A stretch of 64,000 nucleotides of DNA from Acidobacteriaceae bacterium (GTDB taxonomy: Bacteria > Acidobacteriota > Terriglobia > Bryobacterales > Bryobacteraceae), in the NCBI GenBank assembly GCA_019240475.1, contig JAFAYI010000016.1:1-64000 (forward strand), given 5' to 3'. Every line of letters starts with the position of its first letter. Position 1 is the stretch's first letter. The notes under the pieces were generated by a model, which saw nothing but the letters and a program-made list of their open reading frames with translations, ran no database searches and was not told where the DNA came from. The position numbers and the translations under genes were made by a program. This document shows, one piece after another, positions 33,162 to 42,961 of the stretch.

Positions 33162-36100
33162 ATGTCTAGATGCGCCTTTATGAGGGCTTCGTTGCCCGGT
33201 CGCGTGACCCGACTGGCTTCTCGAAGACTCGAATTTGTTCTAGGGCTGCTGCTCGCAGCCGTGATGCTGGTACCGGTTTCGTCGCAAGCGCAGCAGTTGA
33301 CGGCGACGCTGAACGGCACCGCTTATGATCAATCGGGAGCGGTAGTTCCGAATGCCCAGGTGGTGGCCAAGAACGAAGCGAGTGGGGACACCCGCATCAC
33401 TACCGCCAACAATAGTGGATATTTCACGCTGACGGCGCTGCAACCAGGAACCTACAGCGTGACCGTTTCGGCGCCGGGGTTCAGAAGCTGGCAACAGCAG
33501 CACGTGACTTTGAATCTGGGCGATAATCGCACGCTGCCCAATATTGCGCTGCAAGTGGGCCAGACCAGTCAACAGGTAGAGGTGGTGACAGGCGCGGAGG
33601 CCGTGGCGCCGGTAGATTCAGGCGAGGTAAGCACCACGCTGAATGAACACATGGTGAACGACATTCAGTTGCAGGGACGCGACGCGGGCGAGCTGATGAA
33701 GATCATGCCCGGCATGGCAATCGCGACGGGAAATTTGAATAACGGGAATGGCTCGAACAACGGCGCCGGATTCAGCGACCGAACGGTCAGCACGAACACC
33801 GGACCGATCGGCAGCTACTCGGCCAACGGGACGCAGCCTAACGGGGCCATCGCTTTTATGCTGGATGGCGCCAATCTGGTGGATCCTGGAAACGAAGGAA
33901 CGCAGATCGCCAACATCAATCAGGACATGACCGCGGAGGTTAAGTATCTGGCTTCCGGTTATGACGCTGAGTACGCCAAAGGACCGGTGATCTTCGAAGC
34001 CTTCAGCAAGAGCGGCGGGTCGCAATTCCACGGCGAGGGGTACTTGTACGCGCGGAATGGAGTTTTCAATTCGAACGATTCACTGTTCAATGCGGAAGGG
34101 ATCGCGAAGCCGAGCGATCACGAGTATTATCCGGGCGGAAACATCGGCGGGCCGGTGCTGCTGCCCTGGGTGCATTTCAATCGCAATCGCAACAAGCTGT
34201 TCTTCTGGTTCGGATATGAGTATATGAACCAGCATCCGGCGGGGACACTGTGGTCCGCGTTTGTTCCCACAGCGCAGATGCGCTCCGGCGATTTTTCGGC
34301 GTCTTATCTTTCGACGCTTCCGAGCCGGCTTTCGGCTATCACGTCAGTTCCCTGCCCTCCCACAGGCACGCGGTCCAGCGGTTGCGGCAATCTTAGCTTT
34401 GCGAACGGCCAGATCCCGGCGAACATGATGGATCCCAATGCCTTGGCGCTGCTGAAGACGTATCCGCTGCCCAATGTGGATCCCGCGACGCATGGCGGGA
34501 ACAACTTCGAATATGTAGATCAGAGCCCCACGAACCGTTGGGAACAGACCGAAAAGATCGATTACGCTATCAGCGAGAACACAAAGCTGACGGTTTCCTA
34601 TGCCCGGCAGGACGAGACCGACCTGCATCCGGTCGAACTGTGGTGGACCCCCACCTGGGAATTACCGTATCCATCCCCGCTGGTAGCGCCCACGACGGCG
34701 AATGTGGTAATGACTAACCTGACCCACGTGTTCAGCCCGACCCTTACGAACGAGACAGTGTTTACGTACGCTCGCTTCATAAATCCGGTCTCGCCAGCCA
34801 GTCCCTCGGCAATTGACCCATCGACTCTGGGCTTCGACGTGCCGGGGCTCTTCGGCACCAAGCGCGTACAGATTCCGAACATCATCAGTTGGAGCGGCGG
34901 CGGCAATGGATTCGCGGGTTACGATCAGCAAGTAGTATTCGGCGGCGGGTTCAACGGCGCGAACGGTCTCGATTTCGGAGGCTTGAAATCCGACCCCGCC
35001 ATTTACGACAACCTGAGTAAAGTGGCCGGCACGCACACGATGAAGTTCGGCTTCTATTGGGACGGCAACGGCAACCAGCAGTCCAGCGGGCAGGCGCTTC
35101 AAGGCACCTACGATTTCGAAACTTATGGGGCCACGACGACAGGCAACGTTTATGCGGACCTGCTGCTCGGCCGCGCAGCAAACTACTCGCAAGCGAGCGC
35201 CGTTCCGGTGGACAATCTGTTCTATCACCAGTACTCGTTCTACGGACAAGATGCGTGGAAGGCAACCAAGCGACTAACGATCAATTATGGAATCCGGTTC
35301 GATCACATAGGCCAGTGGTACGACAACTACGGCGGCATCGCTGTCTTTAGTTTGCCGGCTTATGAGGCGAATCCCACGGCTGTGAATGCGGGCCTGCAAT
35401 GGAACAAGATCAACAGCAACGTTCCGACGTCCGGCTTCCGGTCGCCGGCGTTCTATCCGGATCCCCGCGTAGGGTTGGCGTATGACGTCTTTGGCAACGG
35501 CAAGACTGTGATTCGCGCCGGGTTCGGCATCTTCCGTTACCAGATTGCGTACAACACCATTCAAGTGCCGTCTGAGGAGCCGCTCGGGGTGGCGAATGCG
35601 ACCGTTCCAACGGTGGGAGGCCTGACCTCGTTAGCGCAGATCTCGAGCTACAATCCGTCTACGTCCACGAACGCAGCTTGTGGCACAGGATGTTCGATCC
35701 AAGCCCTTCAACCCGGCGACGGCAGAACACCGTTTACAGAGGACTACAACTTCACTATCGACCAGGCTTTACCAGGCCACACCTTATGGGAGGTCTCGTA
35801 TGTTGGCAATCACAGCCGCGACCTGTTACTGGCGGGCACTAACTCAGACGCTCTGAACGTCAACATGCCGCCGCTCGGCTCTTTCTTTGGAACCGATCCA
35901 GTGACAGGCAAGGTCAACAATCCCGGACTTTCGGGATTCCCTTCCAACGATTATCGGCCGTTGCAGAGTTACGGGGATATCTGGCTGGCCGGTCATGGCA
36001 GCTACGCGAATTACAATTCGCTACAGACTACGTTCCAGAAGCAGACCGGACACGCAACGTTCCTGGTTGATTACACATTCAGCAAAGTACTTGGGACTAG

Positions 36101-36875
36101 GGACGGGGATAGCCAGAACGGCCCTTCGGCGGGAGCGATGGTGGATCCCTTCAACCTGAACGCGAATTACGGCGTTCTGGCATTCGATCATACGCACATA
36201 TTCAACGCGGCGTATGTTCTAAACTTGCCCAGTCCAATGCACGGCAACAGAATTCTGGCAGGTGCGATTAACGGCTGGCAGGTATCGGGTGTAATTACGC
36301 TGCAGAGTGGTACGCCGCTTCAACCTAATTCAAACACCGGTAACTTCAACTCCAGCTTTGGCAATTACATCGTGACCGGTGCGAATGGAGCACCCATACT
36401 CTCTTCGAGCGGCGGACTGCAATATTCGGGCATCAGCCCAGCCACCTGGCTTGGTTCGAACGCAACTGGGCTGACGCTGGAACCGGTCCTCACGTGCGAT
36501 CCCCGAAGCAATCTGAAGTCCGGACAATACTTCAATCCGAATTGCTTCAGCCTGCCCGCACGGGGGTCGCAGGGCGATATCGTGTGGCCTTACATCCACG
36601 GCCCCGCCTTCTTCGATACGGACCTGGGTATCTTCAAGAGCTTCAACCTTACCGAGCGCCAGAAGCTTCAATTTCGCTTCTCGGCATTCAACTTTGTCAA
36701 TCACCCGAATTCGGCGTTTGGCCAGAACGGAAACAGCGACATCACTCTGAATTTCGGTACCGGGGGCGCGAATAATCTCGCCGGTTTGAGCAACCGGAAC
36801 GGCACGACGAATGGATATCCCGCTTACACGGTCGGGAATCGGCTGGTAGAGTTCGCGCTCAAATATTACTTCTAA
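33162..36875 (+). CDS. Oar-type TonB-dependent receptor with N-terminal carboxypeptidase-regulatory domain
   Basis: This 1237-residue outer-membrane protein has a long signal region ending near residue 44 (MLVPVSSQAQQ). A CarboxypepD_reg-like beta-sandwich follows (about 48-135: LNGTAYDQSGAVVPNAQVVA, GTYSVTVSAPGF), then a plug-like segment (about 150-290) and a long beta-barrel ending in the aromatic FALKYYF expected for barrel insertion. This architecture is the large Oar/SusC-like class abundant in Acidobacteriota, used for import of oligosaccharides or other large solutes. It is followed by a terminator hairpin, then an FG-GAP/UnbV gene and an alpha-galactosidase, and is divergent from the malectin sensor. 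Substrate is inferred to be an alpha-galactosyl-containing glycan. Confidence 0.88.
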   Translation: MSRCAFMRASLPGRVTRLASRRLEFVLGLLLAAVMLVPVSSQAQQLTATLNGTAYDQSGAVVPNAQVVAKNEASGDTRITTANNSGYFTLTALQPGTYSVTVSAPGFRSWQQQHVTLNLGDNRTLPNIALQVGQTSQQVEVVTGAEAVAPVDSGEVSTTLNEHMVNDIQLQGRDAGELMKIMPGMAIATGNLNNGNGSNNGAGFSDRTVSTNTGPIGSYSANGTQPNGAIAFMLDGANLVDPGNEGTQIANINQDMTAEVKYLASGYDAEYAKGPVIFEAFSKSGGSQFHGEGYLYARNGVFNSNDSLFNAEGIAKPSDHEYYPGGNIGGPVLLPWVHFNRNRNKLFFWFGYEYMNQHPAGTLWSAFVPTAQMRSGDFSASYLSTLPSRLSAITSVPCPPTGTRSSGCGNLSFANGQIPANMMDPNALALLKTYPLPNVDPATHGGNNFEYVDQSPTNRWEQTEKIDYAISENTKLTVSYARQDETDLHPVELWWTPTWELPYPSPLVAPTTANVVMTNLTHVFSPTLTNETVFTYARFINPVSPASPSAIDPSTLGFDVPGLFGTKRVQIPNIISWSGGGNGFAGYDQQVVFGGGFNGANGLDFGGLKSDPAIYDNLSKVAGTHTMKFGFYWDGNGNQQSSGQALQGTYDFETYGATTTGNVYADLLLGRAANYSQASAVPVDNLFYHQYSFYGQDAWKATKRLTINYGIRFDHIGQWYDNYGGIAVFSLPAYEANPTAVNAGLQWNKINSNVPTSGFRSPAFYPDPRVGLAYDVFGNGKTVIRAGFGIFRYQIAYNTIQVPSEEPLGVANATVPTVGGLTSLAQISSYNPSTSTNAACGTGCSIQALQPGDGRTPFTEDYNFTIDQALPGHTLWEVSYVGNHSRDLLLAGTNSDALNVNMPPLGSFFGTDPVTGKVNNPGLSGFPSNDYRPLQSYGDIWLAGHGSYANYNSLQTTFQKQTGHATFLVDYTFSKVLGTRDGDSQNGPSAGAMVDPFNLNANYGVLAFDHTHIFNAAYVLNLPSPMHGNRILAGAINGWQVSGVITLQSGTPLQPNSNTGNFNSSFGNYIVTGANGAPILSSSGGLQYSGISPATWLGSNATGLTLEPVLTCDPRSNLKSGQYFNPNCFSLPARGSQGDIVWPYIHGPAFFDTDLGIFKSFNLTERQKLQFRFSAFNFVNHPNSAFGQNGNSDITLNFGTGGANNLAGLSNRNGTTNGYPAYTVGNRLVEFALKYYF

Positions 36876-36907
36876 GACCTCCTTCGACAGCAACACACCT
36901 CACCACC

Positions 36908-36933
36908 GTGGGCGGTTTCGGCCGCCCACTTTT
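36908..36933 (+). terminator. Hairpin terminator after the TonB-receptor gene
   Basis: GTGGGCGG (36908-36915) pairs perfectly with CCGCCCAC (36922-36929) over a 6-base loop, followed by TTTT. It lies 33 bp after the receptor stop and directly before the UnbV gene, so it should at least reduce read-through into the downstream genes. Confidence 0.75.
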
Positions 36934-36936
36934 CAT

Positions 36937-38610
36937 TTGGTACCGTTTGTGTTGAACAAGCTTGCCACCCTAACAGCGGGCGTCATCGGCACGGGCCTGC
37001 TGATCTCAGCATTTCAGGTCTCGACGGGAGGCATCCGTTTTGAACTGCAGAGGCTGCCGGCTCGACTCGAGAACGATCCTACGCCGGGATATAATGCACC
37101 GGAGACGATGCCTGGGGGCGCCGCGATTTTCGACTACAATCGAGACGGCCGACCAGACATCTTTCTAACAAACGGCGCGAACATCTCCACGCTGAAGAAG
37201 GATGAGCCGAAGTATGGCAACCATCTGTTTCGCAACGACGGCAACGGGCATTTCAGCGATGTAACGAAAGCCGCCGGCTTGACTGGTATCGGCTATGACA
37301 TTGGCGTGGCAGTTGGCGATTATGACAACGACGGATATCCGGATTTATTCGTGGTGGGCGTACACCGCAACACGCTCTATCACAACAATCGCGACGGAAC
37401 GTTTACGGACGTTACGGCCAAGGCGGGCTTAAATCGATGGAACGATCCGCAGTTCGGCTCGCTGTGGGCGGTAGCAGCAGCCTGGGTGGACGTGAACAAC
37501 GACGGGCTGCTTGATTTATTCGTGGTGAATTACATGCAATGGCGGTATGATTCGAAGCCGCTTTGCTCGGCTAACGGGGTTGCTGACTACTGCCATCCGC
37601 GGTATTACAAAGGCACGCCGAACCAGCTATTTCTGAATAAAGGCGACGGGACGTTTCAAGACGTCTCCGAATCCTGGGGCGTGCGCGCGCAAGTGGGCAA
37701 GGGGATGGGAGTGGGAATGGCGGATTACGATCTGGACGGGAAGCCCGACTTATTCGTGACCAACGACGCTTCTTACAATTTCTTATTCCATAACTTAGGC
37801 AATAAGTTCGAAGAGACGGCATTTCCGGAGGGGGTCGCACTCCCCGAAGATGGCCAGTTTGTTTCGGGCATGGGCCTGGATTTCCGCGATTACAATAACG
37901 ACGGGCTGCCCGATATTTTTTTCGTGGCGCTTCCGAAGCAGAGTTTTCCGTTATTTCAGAACACAGGGAAAGGCGACTTCCAGGAAGTCACCACACCCAC
38001 GGGACTACGTAATTTGACGCTGCCCATGGCAGGATTTGGGGCCGGCTTGTACGACTTCGACAATGACGGCTGGAAGGACATTTTCGTGAGCCGCGGACAT
38101 GTGGCGTCGTTACAGCAGCCAGGACAAGAGGTCGATCAGCCAAACAGCATCTTTCGTAATCCGGGCGCGGAAGGAAAATGGACCGGGCTAACGGCAGAGG
38201 CAGGATTGGAGGCGAGTCCGCCGGCACGGCATCGCGGACTGGCATTCGGCGACCTGGATTGTGATGGACGCGTAGACGTGGTGGCCACGGCACTTTCGAG
38301 AGAGCCCGAGATCTGGATGAATCGAACATCGCCTTCGGGCCATTGGCTCGATATCCAACTGGAAGGAACGAAGAGTAATCGGGACGGAATCGGAGCACGA
38401 ATTAAGGTGACGACTAAGAGCGGGGTGCAATACAACCACATGAGCACCAGCGTGGGTTACGCGTCTTCAAGCGACGGCCCGGTGCACTTCGGCCTTGGTC
38501 CCGACCGTGTCGCCGAGAATATCGAGATTCGATGGCCTTCGGGCGTAGTTCAAACCTTGCGAAATGCGGCCGGAGATCGCGTCATAAAAGTGAAAGAACC
38601 GGGACAATGA
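36937..38610 (+). CDS. Secreted FG-GAP/VCBS beta-propeller with ASPIC/UnbV C-terminus (CRTAC1-like)
   Basis: This protein of about 555 residues has seven FG-GAP repeats, each with a calcium-binding DxDxDG-type loop: DYNRDGRPD, DYDNDGYPD, DVNNDGLLD, DYDLDGKPD, DYNNDGLPD, DFDNDGWKD, DLDCDGRVD. That is the number expected for a seven-bladed propeller. The C-terminal ASPIC/UnbV domain contains GIGARIKV and HFGLG...IEIRWPSGV. An N-terminal hydrophobic signal is present. Start is uncertain: TTG 36937 or GTG 36949, with no clear ribosome site and a terminator immediately upstream. Such proteins accompany Oar-type receptors in Acidobacteriota; their biochemical role is unsettled, with surface glycan or protein binding likely. 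The stop overlaps the alpha-galactosidase start. Confidence 0.85.
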   Translation: MVPFVLNKLATLTAGVIGTGLLISAFQVSTGGIRFELQRLPARLENDPTPGYNAPETMPGGAAIFDYNRDGRPDIFLTNGANISTLKKDEPKYGNHLFRNDGNGHFSDVTKAAGLTGIGYDIGVAVGDYDNDGYPDLFVVGVHRNTLYHNNRDGTFTDVTAKAGLNRWNDPQFGSLWAVAAAWVDVNNDGLLDLFVVNYMQWRYDSKPLCSANGVADYCHPRYYKGTPNQLFLNKGDGTFQDVSESWGVRAQVGKGMGVGMADYDLDGKPDLFVTNDASYNFLFHNLGNKFEETAFPEGVALPEDGQFVSGMGLDFRDYNNDGLPDIFFVALPKQSFPLFQNTGKGDFQEVTTPTGLRNLTLPMAGFGAGLYDFDNDGWKDIFVSRGHVASLQQPGQEVDQPNSIFRNPGAEGKWTGLTAEAGLEASPPARHRGLAFGDLDCDGRVDVVATALSREPEIWMNRTSPSGHWLDIQLEGTKSNRDGIGARIKVTTKSGVQYNHMSTSVGYASSSDGPVHFGLGPDRVAENIEIRWPSGVVQTLRNAAGDRVIKVKEPGQ

Positions 38611-39944
38611 GACGGATTCTCGTTCTAGTGATGGCGGCGCTGCCGCTTGCGGCACAGAGTGAATTGGCGCCCACGCCGCCGATGGGCTGGAACAGTTGGG
38701 ACTCGTATGGGCTGAGCATCACCGAAGCCGAATTCCGTGCGAACACGGAAGTGCTGGCGAGAAAACTCAAGCCGTTCGGCTGGCTGTACTCGGTGGTGGA
38801 TGAAGGCTGGTATCTGCCGAATCCGGAGGCAAAGGCCGGCGAGTTCAAGTTCATCCTGGATGCGAACGGACGCTACACGCCCGCGGCGAGCCGCTTTCCT
38901 TCAGCGTCCGGCGGAGAGGGTTTCAAGCGTCTGGCCGATTACGTTCACTCGCGCGGCCTAAGGTTCGGACTGCACATCATTCGCGGAATCCCGCGCGAGG
39001 CGGTAGCGAAAAATTCGCCTATCGCCGATTCTAATTTCCGCGCCGCCGATGCCGCCGACATATCGGATACGTGTCCGTGGAACGCGGACAACTACGGCGT
39101 GAAGGATACGCCAGCGGGACAAGCCTATTACGATTCAGTCGCGCGCTTGTATGCGAATTGGGAAGTCGATTTCGTGAAAATCGATTGCATTGCCTCTCAT
39201 CCCTATAAAGGCGACGAGATTCGCATGTTCAGCGCCGCTCTGAAGCGCTGCGGCCGACCGATCATATTGAGCCTCTCGCCGGGTCCGGCTCCCCTCGATA
39301 AACTTGACGAACTTCGCCGGTACGCAAACATGTGGCGCATCTCGGACGACTTTTGGGATCATTGGGGGCGTTGGCCGAAGCACGAGTTCTCGCAAGGCGC
39401 GCTAAAGCAGTTTGCGACCGCGGCCGAATGGGCGCAGGATGTGAAGCCAGACCACTGGCCTGACGCCGACATGCTGCCGTTGGGCTACCTGGGTCCGCGC
39501 CCGGGAGCGGGCGAAGCGCGGGAAACGAAGCTAACTCATGATGAGCAGCAGACCGTGATGACACTCTGGTCGGTTTTCCGCTCGCCGCTGATCATGGGCG
39601 GGAATCTTACGAGACTCGATGAATTCACGATGACCCTGTTGACCAATGGCGAGATCGTCGCCGCCGATCAACACTCAACCAATGCTCGCGTCGTCGTGTC
39701 GAACGCTTCTCGAGCCGTTTGGACCGCGAGGCCGGATACCGGCGCTGGTTATTACGTCGCCTTGTTCAACCTTTCCGATCAGCCATCGAAGCTGCGCTAT
39801 GGCTGGAAAGATCTTGGTCTTGCCGAGGCGCGTTACACGTTGCGAGATCTTTGGTCTCACAAAGAAACACCAGCCACGTCGAGAATAGAAGTCACGATAC
39901 AGCCGCATGGTTCAGCCTTCTATCGTCTGACCGATTCACAGTGA
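38607..39944 (+). CDS. GH27-family alpha-galactosidase, secreted
   Basis: This 445-residue protein starts at the ATG overlapping the UnbV stop (ATGA). It has a signal peptide (MRRILVLVMAALPLAAQS). The GH27 domain begins with the characteristic PTPPMGWNSWDSYG. The nucleophile aspartate is in VDFVKIDC and the acid/base aspartate in MWRISDDFWDHW. PLIMGGNL is another family block. A C-terminal beta-sandwich of about 90 residues follows. It releases terminal alpha-galactose (GH27 also includes other specificities such as beta-L-arabinopyranosidase). Translational coupling to the UnbV protein, itself downstream of the TonB receptor, makes it the catabolic enzyme of this locus. Confidence 0.92.
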   Translation: MRRILVLVMAALPLAAQSELAPTPPMGWNSWDSYGLSITEAEFRANTEVLARKLKPFGWLYSVVDEGWYLPNPEAKAGEFKFILDANGRYTPAASRFPSASGGEGFKRLADYVHSRGLRFGLHIIRGIPREAVAKNSPIADSNFRAADAADISDTCPWNADNYGVKDTPAGQAYYDSVARLYANWEVDFVKIDCIASHPYKGDEIRMFSAALKRCGRPIILSLSPGPAPLDKLDELRRYANMWRISDDFWDHWGRWPKHEFSQGALKQFATAAEWAQDVKPDHWPDADMLPLGYLGPRPGAGEARETKLTHDEQQTVMTLWSVFRSPLIMGGNLTRLDEFTMTLLTNGEIVAADQHSTNARVVVSNASRAVWTARPDTGAGYYVALFNLSDQPSKLRYGWKDLGLAEARYTLRDLWSHKETPATSRIEVTIQPHGSAFYRLTDSQ

Positions 39945-39947
39945 GAG

Positions 39948-41402
39948 ATGAGAAGTATGCTTAGCGCGCCTCTTATTGCTCCGAAACATGGCTTATATGT
40001 CGGGGGCGAGTGGATTGAAACCGACGAGCACGATGAGATCCGGCTGCCGTACGACGGCACGGTGGTGGGCCTGGTTGCGCGCGCGACAGAGGCACACGTA
40101 GATCGCGCGATTGAGGCTGCTCAGCAAGGCGCCCGCGCGATGGCGACCCTCGCGAACTATGAGCGCGCGGATCTGCTGCTGCGGATCGCGGAAGAGGTCA
40201 GGAAGGATGAAGACGAGCTTGCGCAACTGATCTGCTCCGAAACAGGCAAGCCAATCAAGCAAGCGCGCACGGAGGCGAACCGTTCAGTCGATACCGTGAT
40301 CGCGTCCGCGCATGCGGCGCGAGAGCTGCATGGCGAAGCGGTGCCGATGGATTTTGCTGCGGGCGCTGACCGCCGAATGGCGATAACCGTGCGTGAACCT
40401 CTGGGCGTACTTGGCGCCATTACGCCTTTCAATTTCCCATTGAATCTGACGCTGCATAAGCTAGCGCCCGCACTGGCGGCGGGTAACGCAGTGGTGCACA
40501 AGCCTGCGGAGCGGACGCCGCTAAGCGCGCTGCGGCTGGCGCGACTGGTGGAGGAAGCAGGCGCACCACCAGGCGCTTACAACATCGTCACGGGTAACGG
40601 GCCTGCGCTCGCCGCAGCGATGCTTCGACATCCTGCTGTGGCGATGATGACGTTCACTGGGAGCATGAAAATCGGTATGGAACTCCGGGCCAAGGCCGGA
40701 TTGAAGCGCGTCACGCTGGAACTGGGTAATAATTCGGCGGTCATCATCGAGCCCGACGCCGATCTCGCAACGGCTGTGCCGCGCTCTGTGCAAGGCGCGT
40801 TCGGGCTGAGCGGACAGAGCTGCATCTCTTTGCAGCGAGCGTTTGCGCACGAATCGATCGCGGACGAATACATCGAGCGTCTCGTAGCGGGCGCAAGGAC
40901 ACTGCGCATCGGGCATCCATATGAATCTTCAACCGACGTATCTTCCTTGATCGATGAGGGGGCGGCGATTCGCGTCGAGGCGTGGATCCAGGAAGCGCTC
41001 GATAGCGGAGCACACCTATTATGCGGAGGAAAGCGGCGGGGCGCGATCATAGAGCCGGCTGTGCTGACGAACGTTCCCGCATCGGCGCGCCTCTCCTGCG
41101 AAGAAGTTTTCGGTCCTGTGGTGGCGGTGTATCGGTACGAATCGCTCGAGGAAGCCATCCTGCGCGCAAACAGCACTCAGTACGGCCTGCAGGCCGGCAT
41201 CTTCACCCGTGATCTGCCCCGGGCGTTCGCAGCGGCGCGCAAGCTGCAATTCGCCGGTGTTCTCATCAACGACATTCCCACTTTCCGTATGGATCACATG
41301 CCGTACGGAGGCGCCAAGTACAGCGGCTTAGGTCGTGAAGGGCCACGCTATGCGATAGAAGAGATGACGGAGCTGAAACTGATCTGCTGGAAGACGGAAT
41401 AA
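39948..41402 (+). CDS. NAD(P)-dependent aldehyde dehydrogenase
   Basis: This 484-residue enzyme has the ALDH signature residues: TPFNFPLNLTLHK (cofactor and active-site asparagine), general-base glutamate in LELGNNSA, catalytic cysteine in FGLSGQSCISLQRAF, and EEVFGPVVAVYRY with a later IFTRD segment. It lacks a signal peptide and is cytoplasmic. Its ATG is 3 bp after the alpha-galactosidase stop, so it is probably co-transcribed; oxidation of a sugar-derived aldehyde (lactaldehyde- or glycolaldehyde-like) would fit but is inference. An internal ATG at 39957 is an alternative start. Confidence 0.9.
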   Translation: MRSMLSAPLIAPKHGLYVGGEWIETDEHDEIRLPYDGTVVGLVARATEAHVDRAIEAAQQGARAMATLANYERADLLLRIAEEVRKDEDELAQLICSETGKPIKQARTEANRSVDTVIASAHAARELHGEAVPMDFAAGADRRMAITVREPLGVLGAITPFNFPLNLTLHKLAPALAAGNAVVHKPAERTPLSALRLARLVEEAGAPPGAYNIVTGNGPALAAAMLRHPAVAMMTFTGSMKIGMELRAKAGLKRVTLELGNNSAVIIEPDADLATAVPRSVQGAFGLSGQSCISLQRAFAHESIADEYIERLVAGARTLRIGHPYESSTDVSSLIDEGAAIRVEAWIQEALDSGAHLLCGGKRRGAIIEPAVLTNVPASARLSCEEVFGPVVAVYRYESLEEAILRANSTQYGLQAGIFTRDLPRAFAAARKLQFAGVLINDIPTFRMDHMPYGGAKYSGLGREGPRYAIEEMTELKLICWKTE

Positions 41403-41430
41403 GAGGCGCGAGGAATCATCCCAGCGCCTC
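41403..41430 (+). terminator. GC-rich hairpin immediately after the aldehyde dehydrogenase stop
   Basis: GAGGCGC (41403-41409) and GCGCCTC (41424-41430) form a perfect 7-bp stem with a 14-base loop starting right after the stop codon. There is no T-run after it, so it is terminator-like at best, or may protect the message end. Confidence 0.35.
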
Positions 41431-41697
41431 CGTCCGGGTTGGTCTAGCTGCCTGTGAACTACTTCGAGCAGTTGCCTAATTGGAATGGTACTTTTTCGGC
41501 CTTCGTGTTTCCGAGAGACCAACCGCCTCGCCTTGAGAGCGAATATCTGAGAACTTTCCAAGACCGTGTGGTGCAGCATTCGAGTCTCCTTTCGAATCAC
41601 CGACGCCGTTCGTTCCGCGCAACGCGATCCGAGCTCGCGCCCGGAGCGCGTATCCGCCTCCCCTTTGATATCCTCTAGACTTAGAAGAGGTTCCGAG
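41431..41697. other. Intergenic stretch before yebC, no gene seen
   Basis: Short frames exist on both strands, but none has protein-like composition, a ribosome site or a recognisable family. It presumably contains the yebC promoter. An AGAAGAGG ribosome site precedes the yebC ATG at 41698. Confidence 0.5.
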
Positions 41698-42447
41698 ATG
41701 TCAGGACATAGCAAATGGGCCACCATTAAGCACAAGAAGGCAGCCCTGGATGCCAAGCGCGGAAAGGCTTTTACGCGCTTGATCAAAGAAATCATGATTG
41801 CAGCGCGCAATGGTGGAGATCCCGACGCCAACCCGCGCCTCCGCACCGCGATCGTCGCAGCAAAAGCCGTCAGCATGCCGGCTGATAACATCAAACGCGC
41901 AATCATGCGCGGCACAGGCGAACTTGAAGGCGGACAGATCGATGAGATTATGTTCGAAGGATACGGGCCGGGCGGCGCGGCGGTGCTGGTCAATGTAGCG
42001 ACGGATAATCGTAACCGCACCGTGAGTGAGATCCGGCATCTTTTTTCGAAGAACGGCGGGAATTTGGGGGAGCAAGGCAGCGTCTCTTGGATGTTCGAGC
42101 GCAAAAGCCAGATTATTGTCGACGGCGAAAAGGCGACCGAGGATCAGCTTATGACTATCGCGCTGGACGCGGGCGCCGACGATATTCGAGATCAGGGAGG
42201 CGCTTGGGAAATACTCTCGGCTCCGGATCCGCAGACTCACGAAACCGTGCTGCAGGCTCTGCAGAAGGCTGGTATCGCTACGGAGTCGGCCGAGATTGCC
42301 ATGGTGCCCAAGAATACTTTGAAACTCGAGGGCAAGAGTGCGCAAGCCATGCTGAAGCTCTATGATGCGTTAGAAGAGCATGACGATGTGCAGAGCGTGT
42401 ACGGCAACTACGAGGTCGATGAGGCCGAAGTCGAAGCACTGGCTTAA
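41698..42447 (+). CDS. yebC: YebC/PmpR-family protein (TACO1-like)
   Basis: This 249-residue protein opens with the invariant [21 protein letters not shown] and continues with [21 protein letters not shown], the [17 protein letters not shown] core (here [23 protein letters not shown]) and [13 protein letters not shown]. The family was long annotated as transcriptional regulators; work on YebC and mitochondrial TACO1 points to relief of ribosome stalling at proline-rich sequences. The open frame extends upstream, but conservation and the AGAAGAGG site fix the start at 41698. It is followed by ruvC, a conserved yebC-ruvC order in many bacteria. Confidence 0.95.
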   Translation: MSGHSKWATIKHKKAALDAKRGKAFTRLIKEIMIAARNGGDPDANPRLRTAIVAAKAVSMPADNIKRAIMRGTGELEGGQIDEIMFEGYGPGGAAVLVNVATDNRNRTVSEIRHLFSKNGGNLGEQGSVSWMFERKSQIIVDGEKATEDQLMTIALDAGADDIRDQGGAWEILSAPDPQTHETVLQALQKAGIATESAEIAMVPKNTLKLEGKSAQAMLKLYDALEEHDDVQSVYGNYEVDEAEVEALA

Positions 42448-42463
42448 GGCCCCCCGCTTCTTC

Positions 42464-42961
42464 ATGCGAATTCTCGGAATAGACTGCGGAACCGAGAGAA
42501 CCGGCTTTGGGGTCATAGACTCCGACGGCCGGGCGCACACATTTTTGTCGGGCGGAGTCATTCGGACACATTCCGGAGAAGCTTTGGAGCAGCGACTTAA
42601 GTTGATCGCGGCGCGGCTGCGTGAAGTTTTCCAGCAGTTTGACCCGGAGGCAATCGCGGTGGAAGAAGTGTTTCACGCAGTGAATGCGAAATCGGCGCTG
42701 AAGCTCGCGCATGTTCGCGGGGTCGTCCTGCTAATTGCCGCGGAGGCGGGACTTGTGGTGAACGAATATTCGGCGCTTGAGGTGAAGATCAGCGCGGTTG
42801 GATATGGCCGAGCAGAGAAACAGCAGGTGCAGCAAATGGTGTGTTCTCTGCTCGGTATTACGCGCAATTTCGAATCGCACGACGCAACCGATGCACTGGC
42901 GGTGGCCATCTGCCATGCTGCGCGTTTCAGAGTACGGGAGCTGATGGGAGCGCGGCGGTGA
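42464..42961 (+). CDS. ruvC: Holliday junction resolvase RuvC
   Basis: This 165-residue endonuclease starts at ATG 42464, 16 bp after yebC. Catalytic acids are visible: D7 in [14 protein letters not shown], the glutamate in [11 protein letters not shown], and two aspartates in [16 protein letters not shown]. The [12 protein letters not shown] helix is also present. The dimer resolves four-way junctions after RuvAB migration; ruvA and ruvB are not in the window. The stop overlaps the following GTG start by 4 bp. Confidence 0.95.
   Translation: MRILGIDCGTERTGFGVIDSDGRAHTFLSGGVIRTHSGEALEQRLKLIAARLREVFQQFDPEAIAVEEVFHAVNAKSALKLAHVRGVVLLIAAEAGLVVNEYSALEVKISAVGYGRAEKQQVQQMVCSLLGITRNFESHDATDALAVAICHAARFRVRELMGARR

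Noticed and set aside
41454..41678. 74-codon frame between aldehyde dehydrogenase and yebC
   Set aside because: No ribosome site, no recognisable family and arginine-rich end; more likely leader DNA.
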